In this document: piece by piece, positions 46,201 through 53,905 of the stretch
Layout of the letters: every line of letters starts with the position of its first letter
Numbering within the stretch: the stretch's first letter is position 1
The notes under the pieces: generated by a model
Seen by the model: the letters and a program-made list of their open reading frames with translations, nothing else
The model's database searches: none
Told to the model about the DNA's origin: nothing
Source: Stigmatella ashevillena
GTDB taxonomy: Bacteria; Myxococcota; Myxococcia; Myxococcales; Myxococcaceae
Length of the DNA stretch: 64,000 nucleotides
Reading direction: 5' to 3'
NCBI RefSeq assembly: GCF_028368975.1
Contig: NZ_JAQNDM010000002.1
Location: 4,272,425 to 4,336,424 of the forward strand
Made by a program: the position numbers and the translations under genes

Positions 46201-46351
46201 TGACCCGCGCGACAAGGTGGAGCTGCCCGACGAGGACGCCTTCCAGGCGCCCAAGGAGTTCCGCAAGGACCTGCTGGACGCGATGAAACAGGGAGCCCCG
46301 GAGCGTTACCGGGAGCAGGTGAAGCGCTACTACGAGGAGTTGGTGAAGTGA
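43205..46351 (+). CDS. DUF4175-family membrane protein with long coiled coil
   Basis: 1048 residues. Residues about 50-115 hold two membrane segments (GALLVLAMVGGFLGGGVPLL, VLFLAPAVAVGIACAW) and about 180-200 a third. An Ig-like extracytoplasmic region follows (about 215-440; GDIELTYRYPSYTGL). Residues about 450-960 are long Gln/Glu/Arg-rich coiled coils, then a Gly-rich hinge and a C-terminal helical domain ending ERYREQVKRYYEELVK. This is the DUF4175 layout of envelope proteins of unknown mechanism. The start is TTG 43205. The stop overlaps the GTG of the peptidase gene (GTGA), so the two are coupled. Confidence 0.88.
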   Translation: MNLETPQSPGPDLPPSPPFPPPQPPASQRRTWRGREVVALLAAVRGHQRRQLWLEGALLGAGALLVLAMVGGFLGGGVPLLGRWVLFLAPAVAVGIACAWSLLFARKLVGDDLRTARLVGLRLPELSLDVLAAVELRREDGELQHSEVLANAFLLQMDMRARRVNPASVVDGTRVKRMAQGLGALALATVLLLLLAGGRWRAGVTKAWEAGRETAASAQLEPITGDIELTYRYPSYTGLAPRTVAGTNGDVSAPSGTEVLLKTRSDREVERAELSINGETLPLKVADSRELTGSFVAKKSGTYHFIFYGSRAKPLAVGPDIPLTVEADAAPQVTLLTPASELEVDPDQDVALKYEASDDYGLGELSLVYRTPGSAQEQRVPLKREDGRRSRGLHTWKLNTIQANPGDRITYYIEAKDNDTVEGPKRGVSRTLALRIYSAAEHRRAALEKIEALWGRLVDHLAERLESPDRAKDKTLERIAAGQPVDASGQQLVGDMRTLAQELSRERDVPVELVSALTNVSDSMARRLTTTQDLRRIYLRTQKMRGEDWGTGARLTGAVNEEITETEKNILYLESLLDRQKLEALRELAEELNRERRDLAQLLEEYKKSPSDEARQQVMQQIQQMRERIQELVRRMAELRKSIRDEHLNAEALEEMMKDQDVSSALDDVERLMREGKVDEAMAKLQELSMQMDQMMESLNNAQQEFGGEQYPELTEKFGKFMEDLQQTVQEQQQVSEATKALRDKARQQNRERISERGKGMKDELMRQVEQVQKSYAELGPEQLDSRAAAPMAEAQSQLENLKNALKQEDFDLASEAAQRAEEMAQQLAALGERQRQLDEMFGNPPDAREQSAQMAQRLQRDANRVQEVNQQLQSLFPQPGSQMSAQDRQQLQQLSEQQQSLEQRAQGLRQQMEEMEQTAPLFGKEAGEQMEGIGQRMGEAAQRMQGQDPGRGYGEQQSALDGLRRFQKQMRESQQGGGKGGLPLPMGAGGRGREGNGNDPRDKVELPDEDAFQAPKEFRKDLLDAMKQGAPERYREQVKRYYEELVK

Positions 46352-48132
46352 GCCGGAACCAGGATGCTTCCGCGCGCGGCGCGCGCCACCGGAGCGGGCG
46401 GACCGCCGGACTCGGGGCCCTTCTGGCCCTGCTGGCCCTGCTTCTGGCCACGCCTCCGGCCCACGCGGACGATGACCTCAAGAGCGAGGTCAAAGCGCGC
46501 CTGACGAAGATCGAAGAGGCGCTGGATGGCTGGGACGTGGTGGGGGCCCGAAAAGAGCTGACGGAGCTGGAGGAGCTGGTCCCGGCGGACATCGAGCCGT
46601 TGAAGTACTTCCAGGGGCGCATCGCCTTCGAGGAAGGGCTCTACACCGAGGCGGTGGAGCTGCTCCAGGCTTCCCGGGTGGAGGACAAGCCCGGCAGCTA
46701 CCTGCGGTTGGCGAAGGACACGCAGCGGATCTTCAAGAACCACCAGCGCGCCGAGAGCGACCACTTCGTCCTCTTCTACCCCAAGGGCAAGGAGGAGATC
46801 CTCGTGCCCTACGCGTTGGAGACGCTCGAGGCCACCTACCGGGCCATGGTGGAGGACCTGGGGTGGACGCCTCCCAGCAAGGTGCGCGTGGAATTGGTGA
46901 ACAACGCCCGCGAGCTGTCCAAGGTCAGCACCCTCACCTACGAGCAGATCCAGACGACGGGCACCATCGCCATCTGCAAGTTCAGCAAGCTCATGCTGAC
47001 AAGCCCCAAGGCCGTCGCGCGCGGCTACGACTGGCAGGACACGCTGGCGCACGAGTACATCCACTTGGTGGTGAGCCAGATGAGCCACAACACGGTCCCC
47101 ATCTGGCTGCACGAGGGGCTGGCCAAGTTCATGGAGTCGCGCTGGCGCGGCAAGGCTGGCATGGCCATGACGCCCTCCACGCTGGCGCTGCTGGGTCGGC
47201 GGGTGAAGGCCGACACGCTGGTACCCTTCGAGAAGATGCACCCGTCCATCGCCATGCTGCCCACGGCGGAGGACGCGGCCACGGCGTTCGCCGAGGTCTA
47301 TTACGCCATCGACTACGTCCACCAGACGAAGGGCACCGCGGGGCTGCGGACCATCATCCAGGAGCTCCGCAAGGGGCAACAGGACCGCAAGGCGGTGGAG
47401 GTCGCCATGGGGGTGCCGTTCGCCCTCTTCGAGAAGTCTTGGCTGGCGCACATCAAGAAGCAGCCGTTCCCCAAGGAGCTGCTGCCGCGCGAGGAGGTGG
47501 TGCTCAAGGAGCACGCCAAGGACAAGGACAAGGAGGATCCGAAGAAGGGCAAGGAGATCTCCTTCGGCGACTTCGTCGAGGTGACGGAAATCCCCGCGCG
47601 CAAGTTCGCCCACTTGGGCGAGCTGCTGCGCGAGCGCAACCGGATCCTGGCCGCCTCGGAGGAGTACGCCAAGGCGCATGACATCGTCGGGGACAAGTAC
47701 GAGTCGGTGTCCAACAAGTACGCGCTGGCGCTGCTGCACCTCAAGCGGCTGGAGGAGGCGGAGCAGGTGCTGCGCGGCTCGCTGCGCGTTCACCCCGGCT
47801 CGCCCCAGACGAATGTGCACCTGGGCCGCATCCTGCTGTTCCGCAAGGACTACCCGAAGGCGAAGGCGGCCTACCAGGAGGCGCTGTCCACCAACCCGTT
47901 CGATCCCGAGGTCCACGTGGCCCTCACCCGCATCCATCAGGCCCTCGGCGAGACGGTGCTGGAGGCCCGCACGCGCGCGGCCAGCGCGCTGCTCCTCAAC
48001 AAGCACCCAGACCAGGTGGACACCCTCGTCCAGGCCTTCCTGCGCGAGCACGGCCAGCTGTCCGAGATGGACGTCTCCGGCGAACCCGCCGAAGCGCCTG
48101 CCTCCAAGCCCTCGCCGGATGGCGGGCCCTGA
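46348..48132 (+). CDS. Exported gluzincin (peptidase MA-like) with TPR repeats
   Basis: 594 residues. Signal peptide ends near residue 40 (TPPAHAD). A helical/TPR-like region (about 42-125) precedes a metalloprotease domain with HEYIH at 235-239 and a downstream HEGLAKFMES carrying the third zinc ligand Glu, the gluzincin/peptidase MA arrangement. A Lys/Glu-rich linker (about 390-405) leads to TPR repeats (about 420-550). Predicted periplasmic zinc peptidase. GTG start overlaps the DUF4175 stop, and the next gene begins three bases after its stop, so the three probably form one operon; the DUF4175 protein is a candidate partner or substrate. Confidence 0.88.
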   Translation: MSRNQDASARGARHRSGRTAGLGALLALLALLLATPPAHADDDLKSEVKARLTKIEEALDGWDVVGARKELTELEELVPADIEPLKYFQGRIAFEEGLYTEAVELLQASRVEDKPGSYLRLAKDTQRIFKNHQRAESDHFVLFYPKGKEEILVPYALETLEATYRAMVEDLGWTPPSKVRVELVNNARELSKVSTLTYEQIQTTGTIAICKFSKLMLTSPKAVARGYDWQDTLAHEYIHLVVSQMSHNTVPIWLHEGLAKFMESRWRGKAGMAMTPSTLALLGRRVKADTLVPFEKMHPSIAMLPTAEDAATAFAEVYYAIDYVHQTKGTAGLRTIIQELRKGQQDRKAVEVAMGVPFALFEKSWLAHIKKQPFPKELLPREEVVLKEHAKDKDKEDPKKGKEISFGDFVEVTEIPARKFAHLGELLRERNRILAASEEYAKAHDIVGDKYESVSNKYALALLHLKRLEEAEQVLRGSLRVHPGSPQTNVHLGRILLFRKDYPKAKAAYQEALSTNPFDPEVHVALTRIHQALGETVLEARTRAASALLLNKHPDQVDTLVQAFLREHGQLSEMDVSGEPAEAPASKPSPDGGP

Positions 48133-48134
48133 GC

Positions 48135-49316
48135 ATGCCCATGGCCAAGGCGCGGCCTCCCCAGGACGCACTCCCCGCCCGCCTCGAGGCGCTGCTCGAT
48201 GGCCTGACGGACCGCCACCTGTCGGACCGGATGGAGCACGTCTACCGCGCGGCGGCGCTGGCCATCGACCGGCTGGGCCACCTCAACATCGTCAAGTACG
48301 AGCCCACCAGCGTGGAGCCGGACGGCGCGGACCTCTCCCTCTGGGAGACCATGGCGCCCGCCATCGGGGAGACGCTCATGGGCGTCAACCACCTCATCTC
48401 CGTCATCCGCGAGAAGTTCCCCGCGGACGAGCGCGCGGTGGATGCCGACAAGGGCTGGCGGCCCCCTCCGGCCAGCACCGACGAGCGGCTCGCCCAGGAA
48501 GTGGAGAGCCTGCTCCAGGCCAGCGCGGTGCGACTGGCGCGCCGCGTGGCGGATCTCGGCGAGCGCGTCCGCCGCCCCGAGGTGGTGAGTGACCGGTGGG
48601 GGTTGATGACGGAGCTACAGACCTTCCGCTTGGATTTCCGCTCGCGCATTGGAGACCTCGTCTATCTGACGGCGGCGGCCTTCGAGGACGTGCGGCGCGA
48701 GGACGTGGTGCCTGGCCACACGCACCAGGTGAACGCGGCGGTGGCGCTGCGCGGGGCCACGATGGACTTGCGCCGCTCGCTTCAGGGCAGGCTCGAGCGC
48801 GTGGCGAAGGCACCTCCAGAAGGGCTGCCAACCCTCGCGCGCCAGTTGGAAGACAGCCTGGGGGCCTTTTCGACCATGCCCGCCTCGCTCACCCTGCGCA
48901 CGCGGGACAAGCAGCAGGTGGTGGAGCTGCGCGCCCAGCTCCGGGAAGCGGGAAGCCACCCCCTGCTGGAGGCCGAGGCACTGCCCCGGTTGATCCACCC
49001 CCTGCTAGCGATGCTGGAGCGGGTGGCCGAGGAGCTCACCACCCAGTTGCTCACCGCGCATGACCGGGCCGTCTGGGCCTCGTGTGGCGCACGCCTGGAG
49101 CAGGTCTCCATGCACTTGGCCCTGGGCTCCCCGGGGGCCGAGCGCGTGCTCGTGGAGGCATTGGAGCGCGCGGGGGCCCTCTACGGGCGCTCGGCCGCCT
49201 TCGACACCTTCCTGCGCAAGCACCGCCGGGCCACGGGAGAGGGGCTGGAAGACACGGTGCTGCGGGAGACGCTGGAGATGTTCCGCGAGCGCCTCACCGC
49301 CCTGCCGTTTCACTGA
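48135..49316 (+). CDS. Conserved hypothetical helical protein
   Basis: 393 residues, mostly alpha-helical, no signal peptide and no membrane segment. Starts three bases after the peptidase stop, so it belongs to the DUF4175-peptidase operon. It has repeated amphipathic helices rich in Arg and Leu (RLEALLDGLTDRHLSDRM, RLARRVADLGERVRRPE, LRRSLQGRLERVAK). No catalytic motif was found. Probably a cytoplasmic partner of the operon. Confidence 0.75.
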   Translation: MPMAKARPPQDALPARLEALLDGLTDRHLSDRMEHVYRAAALAIDRLGHLNIVKYEPTSVEPDGADLSLWETMAPAIGETLMGVNHLISVIREKFPADERAVDADKGWRPPPASTDERLAQEVESLLQASAVRLARRVADLGERVRRPEVVSDRWGLMTELQTFRLDFRSRIGDLVYLTAAAFEDVRREDVVPGHTHQVNAAVALRGATMDLRRSLQGRLERVAKAPPEGLPTLARQLEDSLGAFSTMPASLTLRTRDKQQVVELRAQLREAGSHPLLEAEALPRLIHPLLAMLERVAEELTTQLLTAHDRAVWASCGARLEQVSMHLALGSPGAERVLVEALERAGALYGRSAAFDTFLRKHRRATGEGLEDTVLRETLEMFRERLTALPFH

Positions 49317-49332
49317 GCCCCACGCCGGGCTC

Positions 49333-49611
49333 CTATTCCTTCTTGGGCCCCTCGGGCAGCGCGGGAGCCTCCTGCTTCGGGGGCAGCACGCGCAGCTTCT
49401 CGTAGCGCCGGGCCAGCGACTCCACCGTCAGCTCCTCCTGCCACTGCTTCGGGTTGGTATTCCACCCGAAGTCGTCGGGAACCTTGCCTCCGCCCTGGCT
49501 CTTGTAGCCGATCATGTCCGGGAACTGCTTCGACCAACGGCCTCCGGGATCCGGCTCCCGGGTGACGGGCTCCCGGCTGGGGATGACAAAGGGCTTGGGT
49601 TGATTGCTCAT
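49333..49611 (-). CDS. Small hydrophilic hypothetical protein
   Basis: 92 residues. ATG 49611 is preceded by GGAG at six bases. Rich in Pro, Lys and Glu, without signal or membrane segment; motifs include DPGGRWSKQFPDMIGYKSQ and a short predicted helix near the C-terminus. Convergent with the preceding operon (16-base gap). Family not recognised. Confidence 0.65.
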   Translation of the reverse strand: MSNQPKPFVIPSREPVTREPDPGGRWSKQFPDMIGYKSQGGGKVPDDFGWNTNPKQWQEELTVESLARRYEKLRVLPPKQEAPALPEGPKKE

Positions 49612-49675
49612 GGGCTTCTCCCTGCGAACTGTCCTCCTCAGCCTCTCCGAATCCCCCGCCCCTGAATAGCGGAAA

Positions 49676-49918
49676 CTACCCGAGGGACCGGGCCGAGAGC
49701 GTTCCCCGCCGGGCCTTCTTCCGACGCCGGAAGACATGGTCGGAAGAGGGAGGCAGCACGCTGGGCCCCAGCGAGAACACGGCCGCGAAGTAGCGCGCCT
49801 GCCCCTCGCTGCCGTAGCGGTAGCGCAGCTCCGCCCCGCCCTTCAGCATCACATCCACCGCCCACCCCTCTCCGTCCCGGAGGAGCGCCACCCGCTCGAT
49901 GTCCACCATATGTCCCAT
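49676..49918 (-). CDS. Small hypothetical protein
   Basis: 80 residues from ATG 49918 (MGHMVDIERV); an upstream GTG would add 16 residues. A beta-meander unit (ERVALLRDGEGWAVDVMLKGG, ELRYRYGSEGQARYFAAVF) is followed by a basic tail (FRRRKKARRG). Compact strand-rich proteins of this type are frequent in myxobacteria; function unknown. Confidence 0.6.
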   Translation of the reverse strand: MGHMVDIERVALLRDGEGWAVDVMLKGGAELRYRYGSEGQARYFAAVFSLGPSVLPPSSDHVFRRRKKARRGTLSARSLG

Positions 49919-50118
49919 CCCCGCCTTGGGGGCTCCCCCATGGAAGACGCGTGCCAGCGCGCGCACGTCCTTTCAACGGCTTGGCGTGTGGACCGGTGAG
50001 CACTGGCGCTGGACAGGTAAGAATTTCCAGGGGCGCTCGCCTGGCCGTCCGCCCTTGTCCTGGGGGGCCGGGAAACTGTTCGGCTTGTGAACGGCGGATC
50101 CTGCGTTACGTCAAGGGC

Positions 50119-50331
50119 ATGACTTCCATTCCAGACTTCAACGGCGAAGGGCGCTTCGCCGAGTTCACCCTGTCCGAAGGTTGCCTGCTGTGTGGCGGCG
50201 AGGTGAGCATCCGGGCCACCCCGTCGGGCGCGCACAGCTACTGCCCCACGTGCCACTGGCTGTCCCGGCCCCGCATGAAGGTGCGTGGCCAGGGACTGGA
50301 GCTGTCGTACTCCACCTCGGCCAACGCGTAG
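50119..50331 (+). CDS. Small zinc-ribbon-like protein
   Basis: 70 residues. Two CxxC pairs (CLLCGGE and CPTCHW) separated by about 18 residues form a likely zinc ribbon, followed by a basic stretch (RPRMKVRGQG). ATG 50119 is preceded by AAGGG. Probably a small regulatory or nucleic-acid-binding protein; ligand unproven. Confidence 0.7.
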   Translation: MTSIPDFNGEGRFAEFTLSEGCLLCGGEVSIRATPSGAHSYCPTCHWLSRPRMKVRGQGLELSYSTSANA

Positions 50332-50355
50332 TTCCCCGGGCGCCCCGGGGCCCTC

Positions 50356-51264
50356 TCACCGCGCCAACCAGAGCCACAGCGGCGCGGTGGCGAAGCTCAA
50401 GGGGATGCCTAACCCCACCATGAGCACGGCCAGTTCCACATCCAACTCGTGCTCGGAGGCGAGGATGGCGCCGCTGACCATGGGCGCCATCGCGTTCTGA
50501 AGCAGCGCGGCCTCCCGGACGACGGGCGCCATGCCCGGCACCAACCACAGCCCCAGCATCACCAGGGCAGGCGCCAACGCCAGCTTGTAGCTCAGCCCCA
50601 GCGCCAATCCCCCCAGCCGGGAGCGGATGCCCCGGAGCTGGAGCTGGAAGCCCACTGAGAAGAGCGTCAGCGGGGTGAGCGGCATGCTCAGCCGCTCCAG
50701 CAACGCCTCCGCCCAACCGGGAAACGCCCAGGGGCGCAGCACCAGCGCGAGGACGAGCGCCAGAAACGGGGGGAAGCTGGCCACCTTGCGCAGGAGGGTG
50801 GCCGGGCTCGGAGGCGTCTCGCCCGAGGAGGCGCGGACGGCGATGAACGTGGCCAGCGTGGCGAGCAGAAGAAACGAGCCGAGCTGATCCACCACCACGG
50901 CCACGGCGAGCCCCTCCCGGCCCAGCAGCGCCTCGGCCATGGGCAGCCCGACGAAGGCGGTGTTGCTCAAGCCCGCGGTGAGCACGAGCGCGGCGATGGA
51001 GGTCCGCCCCAGCCCCAGGCGTGGACCGAGCCCCTGGCAGAGGCCCCAGGCGCCCAGGAAGACGAACCACGGGGTGACCGCGGCCACCAGCAGCTCGGGG
51101 CGGAACGCCAGCCGGTGCACCACGCCCAGCACCAGGGCCGGCAGGGAGACGTGAAGAACGAAGGTGTTGAGCACCGCGGACGTCTGCGGAGGAAAGCGGC
51201 CACTGCGCCGAGCGAGCGCGCCCAGCACCAGGCACACCCCCAGCAAGGAGAGGACGGTCACCAT
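50356..51264 (-). CDS. AEC-family transporter
   Basis: 302 residues with about ten hydrophobic segments in two halves joined by a polar loop (ASSGETPPSPATLLRK). Typical auxin-efflux-carrier motifs include NTFVLHVSLPALVL in helix 2, SNTAFVGLPM in helix 4 and the second-half NAMAPMVSGAILA. Such proteins move organic acids or amino-acid-like solutes across the inner membrane. Convergent with the zinc-ribbon gene (24 bases). Confidence 0.88.
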   Translation of the reverse strand: MVTVLSLLGVCLVLGALARRSGRFPPQTSAVLNTFVLHVSLPALVLGVVHRLAFRPELLVAAVTPWFVFLGAWGLCQGLGPRLGLGRTSIAALVLTAGLSNTAFVGLPMAEALLGREGLAVAVVVDQLGSFLLLATLATFIAVRASSGETPPSPATLLRKVASFPPFLALVLALVLRPWAFPGWAEALLERLSMPLTPLTLFSVGFQLQLRGIRSRLGGLALGLSYKLALAPALVMLGLWLVPGMAPVVREAALLQNAMAPMVSGAILASEHELDVELAVLMVGLGIPLSFATAPLWLWLAR

Positions 51265-51453
51265 GGCGTCCCGCCCTCGCCGCCCTGCGCCCCTTCCCAG
51301 GGGACGGCAAGAGCGCAGGCTTTCGGCGGGACTTCAATCCTAGGAGCTGAAAGGACGGCGCGCACACGCGCGTTGTGCTGCATCTGGCCCGGAACATCCA
51401 GCCCCATATCACCGGCCCCGTGCAAGACGTGGAGTCCGGTGAGCCGCTGGCGC

Positions 51454-52734
51454 ATGCTGCGCGCCACCATGGCCTCGAGCTCCCTCCGTACCCGCGTTGT
51501 CGAGCAGGTACGCGCCGCCGCGGGCGGTCTCCCCGCGACGTTCTGGTTTCTCTGGGTGGGCTCTTTGATGAACCGCATGGGCAGCTTCGTGACGCCCCTG
51601 TTGGCCATCTACCTGACGCGCGAGCGCAACTTCACCATAGAGGAGGCGGGCATCGTCGCCTCGCTGCACGGGGCCGGGGCGGTGCTGTCCGGGCCCCTGG
51701 GCGGGGCGATCGCCGACCGGTTCGGCCGCCGGACGGCATTGCTCCTGGGCCTGTGGCTGGGAAGCGCGGGGATGCTCTTCCTGGGCTTCTCGGAGGAGCC
51801 CCTGTGGATCCGCATCGCCGCCTTCACGCTGGGCATCCTCGGGGAGTTGTACCGCCCCGTGGTCTCCGCCACCATCGCGGACGTGGTGCGGCCGGAGGAC
51901 CGGGCGCGGGCCTACAGCCTGCTCTACTGGGTGGTGAACATCGGGTTCGCCATTGCCCTGCCGCTCGCGGGTTGGGCCTCCCAGGCGGGCTTCCGCCTGC
52001 TGTTCATCGCGGATGCGGCCACCACCTTCCTGTACGGCTGCCTCGTCTGGTGGCGGGTGCCGGAGACCCACCGGCCGAGGGGCCCGTCTCGCTCAGCGCT
52101 GCCCGCCCTGGGCCCCCTGATCGCCCCCTTGAGGGACAGGGCCTTCCTGGGCTTTGGCCTTCCCACGCTCTTGATGGCGTGCATCTTCTTCCAGAGCGCG
52201 GTGGCGCTCTCGCTGGACCTGAGAGACCGAGGGCTCAGCACCGCCGAGTTTGGCTGGGTGATGGCCGTCAACGGCGTGCTCATCGTGCTGCTCCAGCCCT
52301 TCGCAGGCCCCTTCCTCTCCCGGTGGCGCCGCTCGGCCGTGCTCGCGGGCGCCTCGCTGCTCACGGGCCTGGGCTTTGGACTTCACGCGCTGTCCTCCAC
52401 CTTGGCCCTGGCCGCGCTCGCCGTGGCGGTGTGGACCCTGGGGGAGATCCTCAATGGCGCGGTGTCGCTCTCGGTGGTGGCTGACCTGGCACCTGCCGAG
52501 CTGCGGGGCAGCTACCAGGGGGCGTACCACATGCTCTGGGGATTGGCCGCCTGCATCGCCCCCGCCGTGGGCAGCTGGGTGCTGGAGCACCGGGGACGGG
52601 ACACGCTCTGGATCGGCTGCCTGCTGCTGGGCCTGCTCTCGGCGGGCTGGCATCTGACCGTGGCCAATGCCCGGCGCCGTCACATGGCTGCCCTGCGGTT
52701 GACCTCCACGAGCGTGAGTGCCAACGAGGACTGA
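51454..52734 (+). CDS. MFS transporter
   Basis: 426 residues with twelve hydrophobic segments. The loop 2-3 signature (GGAIADRFGRR) and NRMGSFVTPLLAIYLTRE are typical of the drug/H+ antiporter-like major facilitator group. ATG 51454 or 51469 are both possible; neither has a strong ribosome-binding site. The gene ends immediately next to the convergent 35-residue ORF. Substrate unknown. Confidence 0.9.
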   Translation: MLRATMASSSLRTRVVEQVRAAAGGLPATFWFLWVGSLMNRMGSFVTPLLAIYLTRERNFTIEEAGIVASLHGAGAVLSGPLGGAIADRFGRRTALLLGLWLGSAGMLFLGFSEEPLWIRIAAFTLGILGELYRPVVSATIADVVRPEDRARAYSLLYWVVNIGFAIALPLAGWASQAGFRLLFIADAATTFLYGCLVWWRVPETHRPRGPSRSALPALGPLIAPLRDRAFLGFGLPTLLMACIFFQSAVALSLDLRDRGLSTAEFGWVMAVNGVLIVLLQPFAGPFLSRWRRSAVLAGASLLTGLGFGLHALSSTLALAALAVAVWTLGEILNGAVSLSVVADLAPAELRGSYQGAYHMLWGLAACIAPAVGSWVLEHRGRDTLWIGCLLLGLLSAGWHLTVANARRRHMAALRLTSTSVSANED

Positions 52735-52842
52735 TCAGAAAGGAACAACGAACACGGTCAGCAAGGCGAGGTATGCGGCGATGACGAAGAACATCGCGGT
52801 GTAGTTGGGATCGCTGTCGTGTTCCAGGTAGCTGAAGTTCAT
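52735..52842 (-). CDS. 35-residue single-membrane-segment protein
   Basis: Short ORF from ATG 52842: MNFSYLEHDSDPNYTAM, then a hydrophobic run (FFVIAAYLALLTVFVV) and PF stop. GGAGG lies five bases before the ATG, an almost ideal ribosome-binding site. The hydrophilic N-terminus with a single C-terminal membrane segment resembles small accessory subunits of membrane complexes, but no family is recognised. Its stop codon abuts the convergent MFS stop. Confidence 0.6.
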   Translation of the reverse strand: MNFSYLEHDSDPNYTAMFFVIAAYLALLTVFVVPF

Positions 52843-52907
52843 GACGCCCTCCTTCAAGGCCTTCCTTTCTCTCTACGGCGTCCGCCTCCAACGATTGCAC
52901 GGGCCGC

Positions 52908-53765
52908 TCAGTGCAGCCCCTTGACCGCCCCCAGGAGGATCCTCCTCCGGGAAGGCCCTTCCAGCAGCCGCGCCCCTCCTTCCGCCAGGGCACGCAGGAT
53001 GGCCCCGAGCCAGCGCACGCACTCCTGCCAGCCCAGCGCGATGGGCCTCCGCTCCAGAAAGAGATCCTGGGCGTTTTCGATGCCCTCCTGGAGAGAGCTG
53101 CCCGGAGGCAGCGGCAGCTCGACATACAGTGACTCGGCGAAGTGCTCGTCGACGGGGGCGTGGATCCACACGGACCACTGATGTACCGGCGGGAGCGACT
53201 CGATGACGTACAGCTCGGTGACGGCGTGCGCGCGAAACCCCCGTTGGGTCAACGTGAGCCCCGCCTCTGGAGGCACCATCAACATCAGGGAGGGCACCGG
53301 AAGCCGGGGCGTCCGCCAGGGCTGGGACAGCGTCTCCGGCTGGCGCACGAGCTGTGCCAGGGAGGGCGTCACCGCATAGGCATGACGCCCGCCCAGGTCA
53401 TGGGCCACGAGTTGCCAGTGGCGCAGGGCATTCCAGGAGAACGCTTCGAGCGCGCCCGCATACAACCCCGGAGGGAACGTCCCATGCCGCTGGAGGACCT
53501 GGGCGAAGCTGTTCGTCTTCAGGGCGACGAACTCCGGATCCGTGGAGATGGCGCGGAAGCGCGTGAAGCCCGCGCGCCGGGCGATGTACTCGATGAGCAA
53601 GTAGGGAACGTGACCGAGCACGTGCCGGCCCTTCTCCCAGGCCAGCCGGCCCTCGTTCAGGTCTTCCACCAAGGCGCCAATGCCCCGGGGCAGCCCCAGG
53701 GCCTGGAGGTAGCGCCGGCCGATCTCCAGGTACTCCTGCTCGAAGACGACGAAGCGCTCGAACAT
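52908..53765 (-). CDS. Conserved hypothetical protein
   Basis: 285 residues, soluble, no signal peptide. ATG 53765 (MFERFVVFEQEYLEIGRRYL) looks like a natural start; GTG 53807 with AGGG three bases upstream would add 14 residues. Mixed alpha/beta composition with conserved-looking aromatic runs (QWSVWIHAP, LGWQECVRWLGAILRAL). It is downstream in orientation from nothing obvious and precedes the small membrane ORF on the same strand. Function unknown. Confidence 0.7.
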   Translation of the reverse strand: MFERFVVFEQEYLEIGRRYLQALGLPRGIGALVEDLNEGRLAWEKGRHVLGHVPYLLIEYIARRAGFTRFRAISTDPEFVALKTNSFAQVLQRHGTFPPGLYAGALEAFSWNALRHWQLVAHDLGGRHAYAVTPSLAQLVRQPETLSQPWRTPRLPVPSLMLMVPPEAGLTLTQRGFRAHAVTELYVIESLPPVHQWSVWIHAPVDEHFAESLYVELPLPPGSSLQEGIENAQDLFLERRPIALGWQECVRWLGAILRALAEGGARLLEGPSRRRILLGAVKGLH

Positions 53766-53905
53766 GGTGTCATCGGGCGAAACAGGTCGTGTCACGTAGG
53801 GCCTCACGGGCCCTACTTAACGCGTTGGGTGCCAAAACGTGAGAAGATTCCCTTCCTGCCCCCTGGGGAGGGGAGGGAACCGGGGCGTGCTTGCCGGAAA
53901 AAGGC

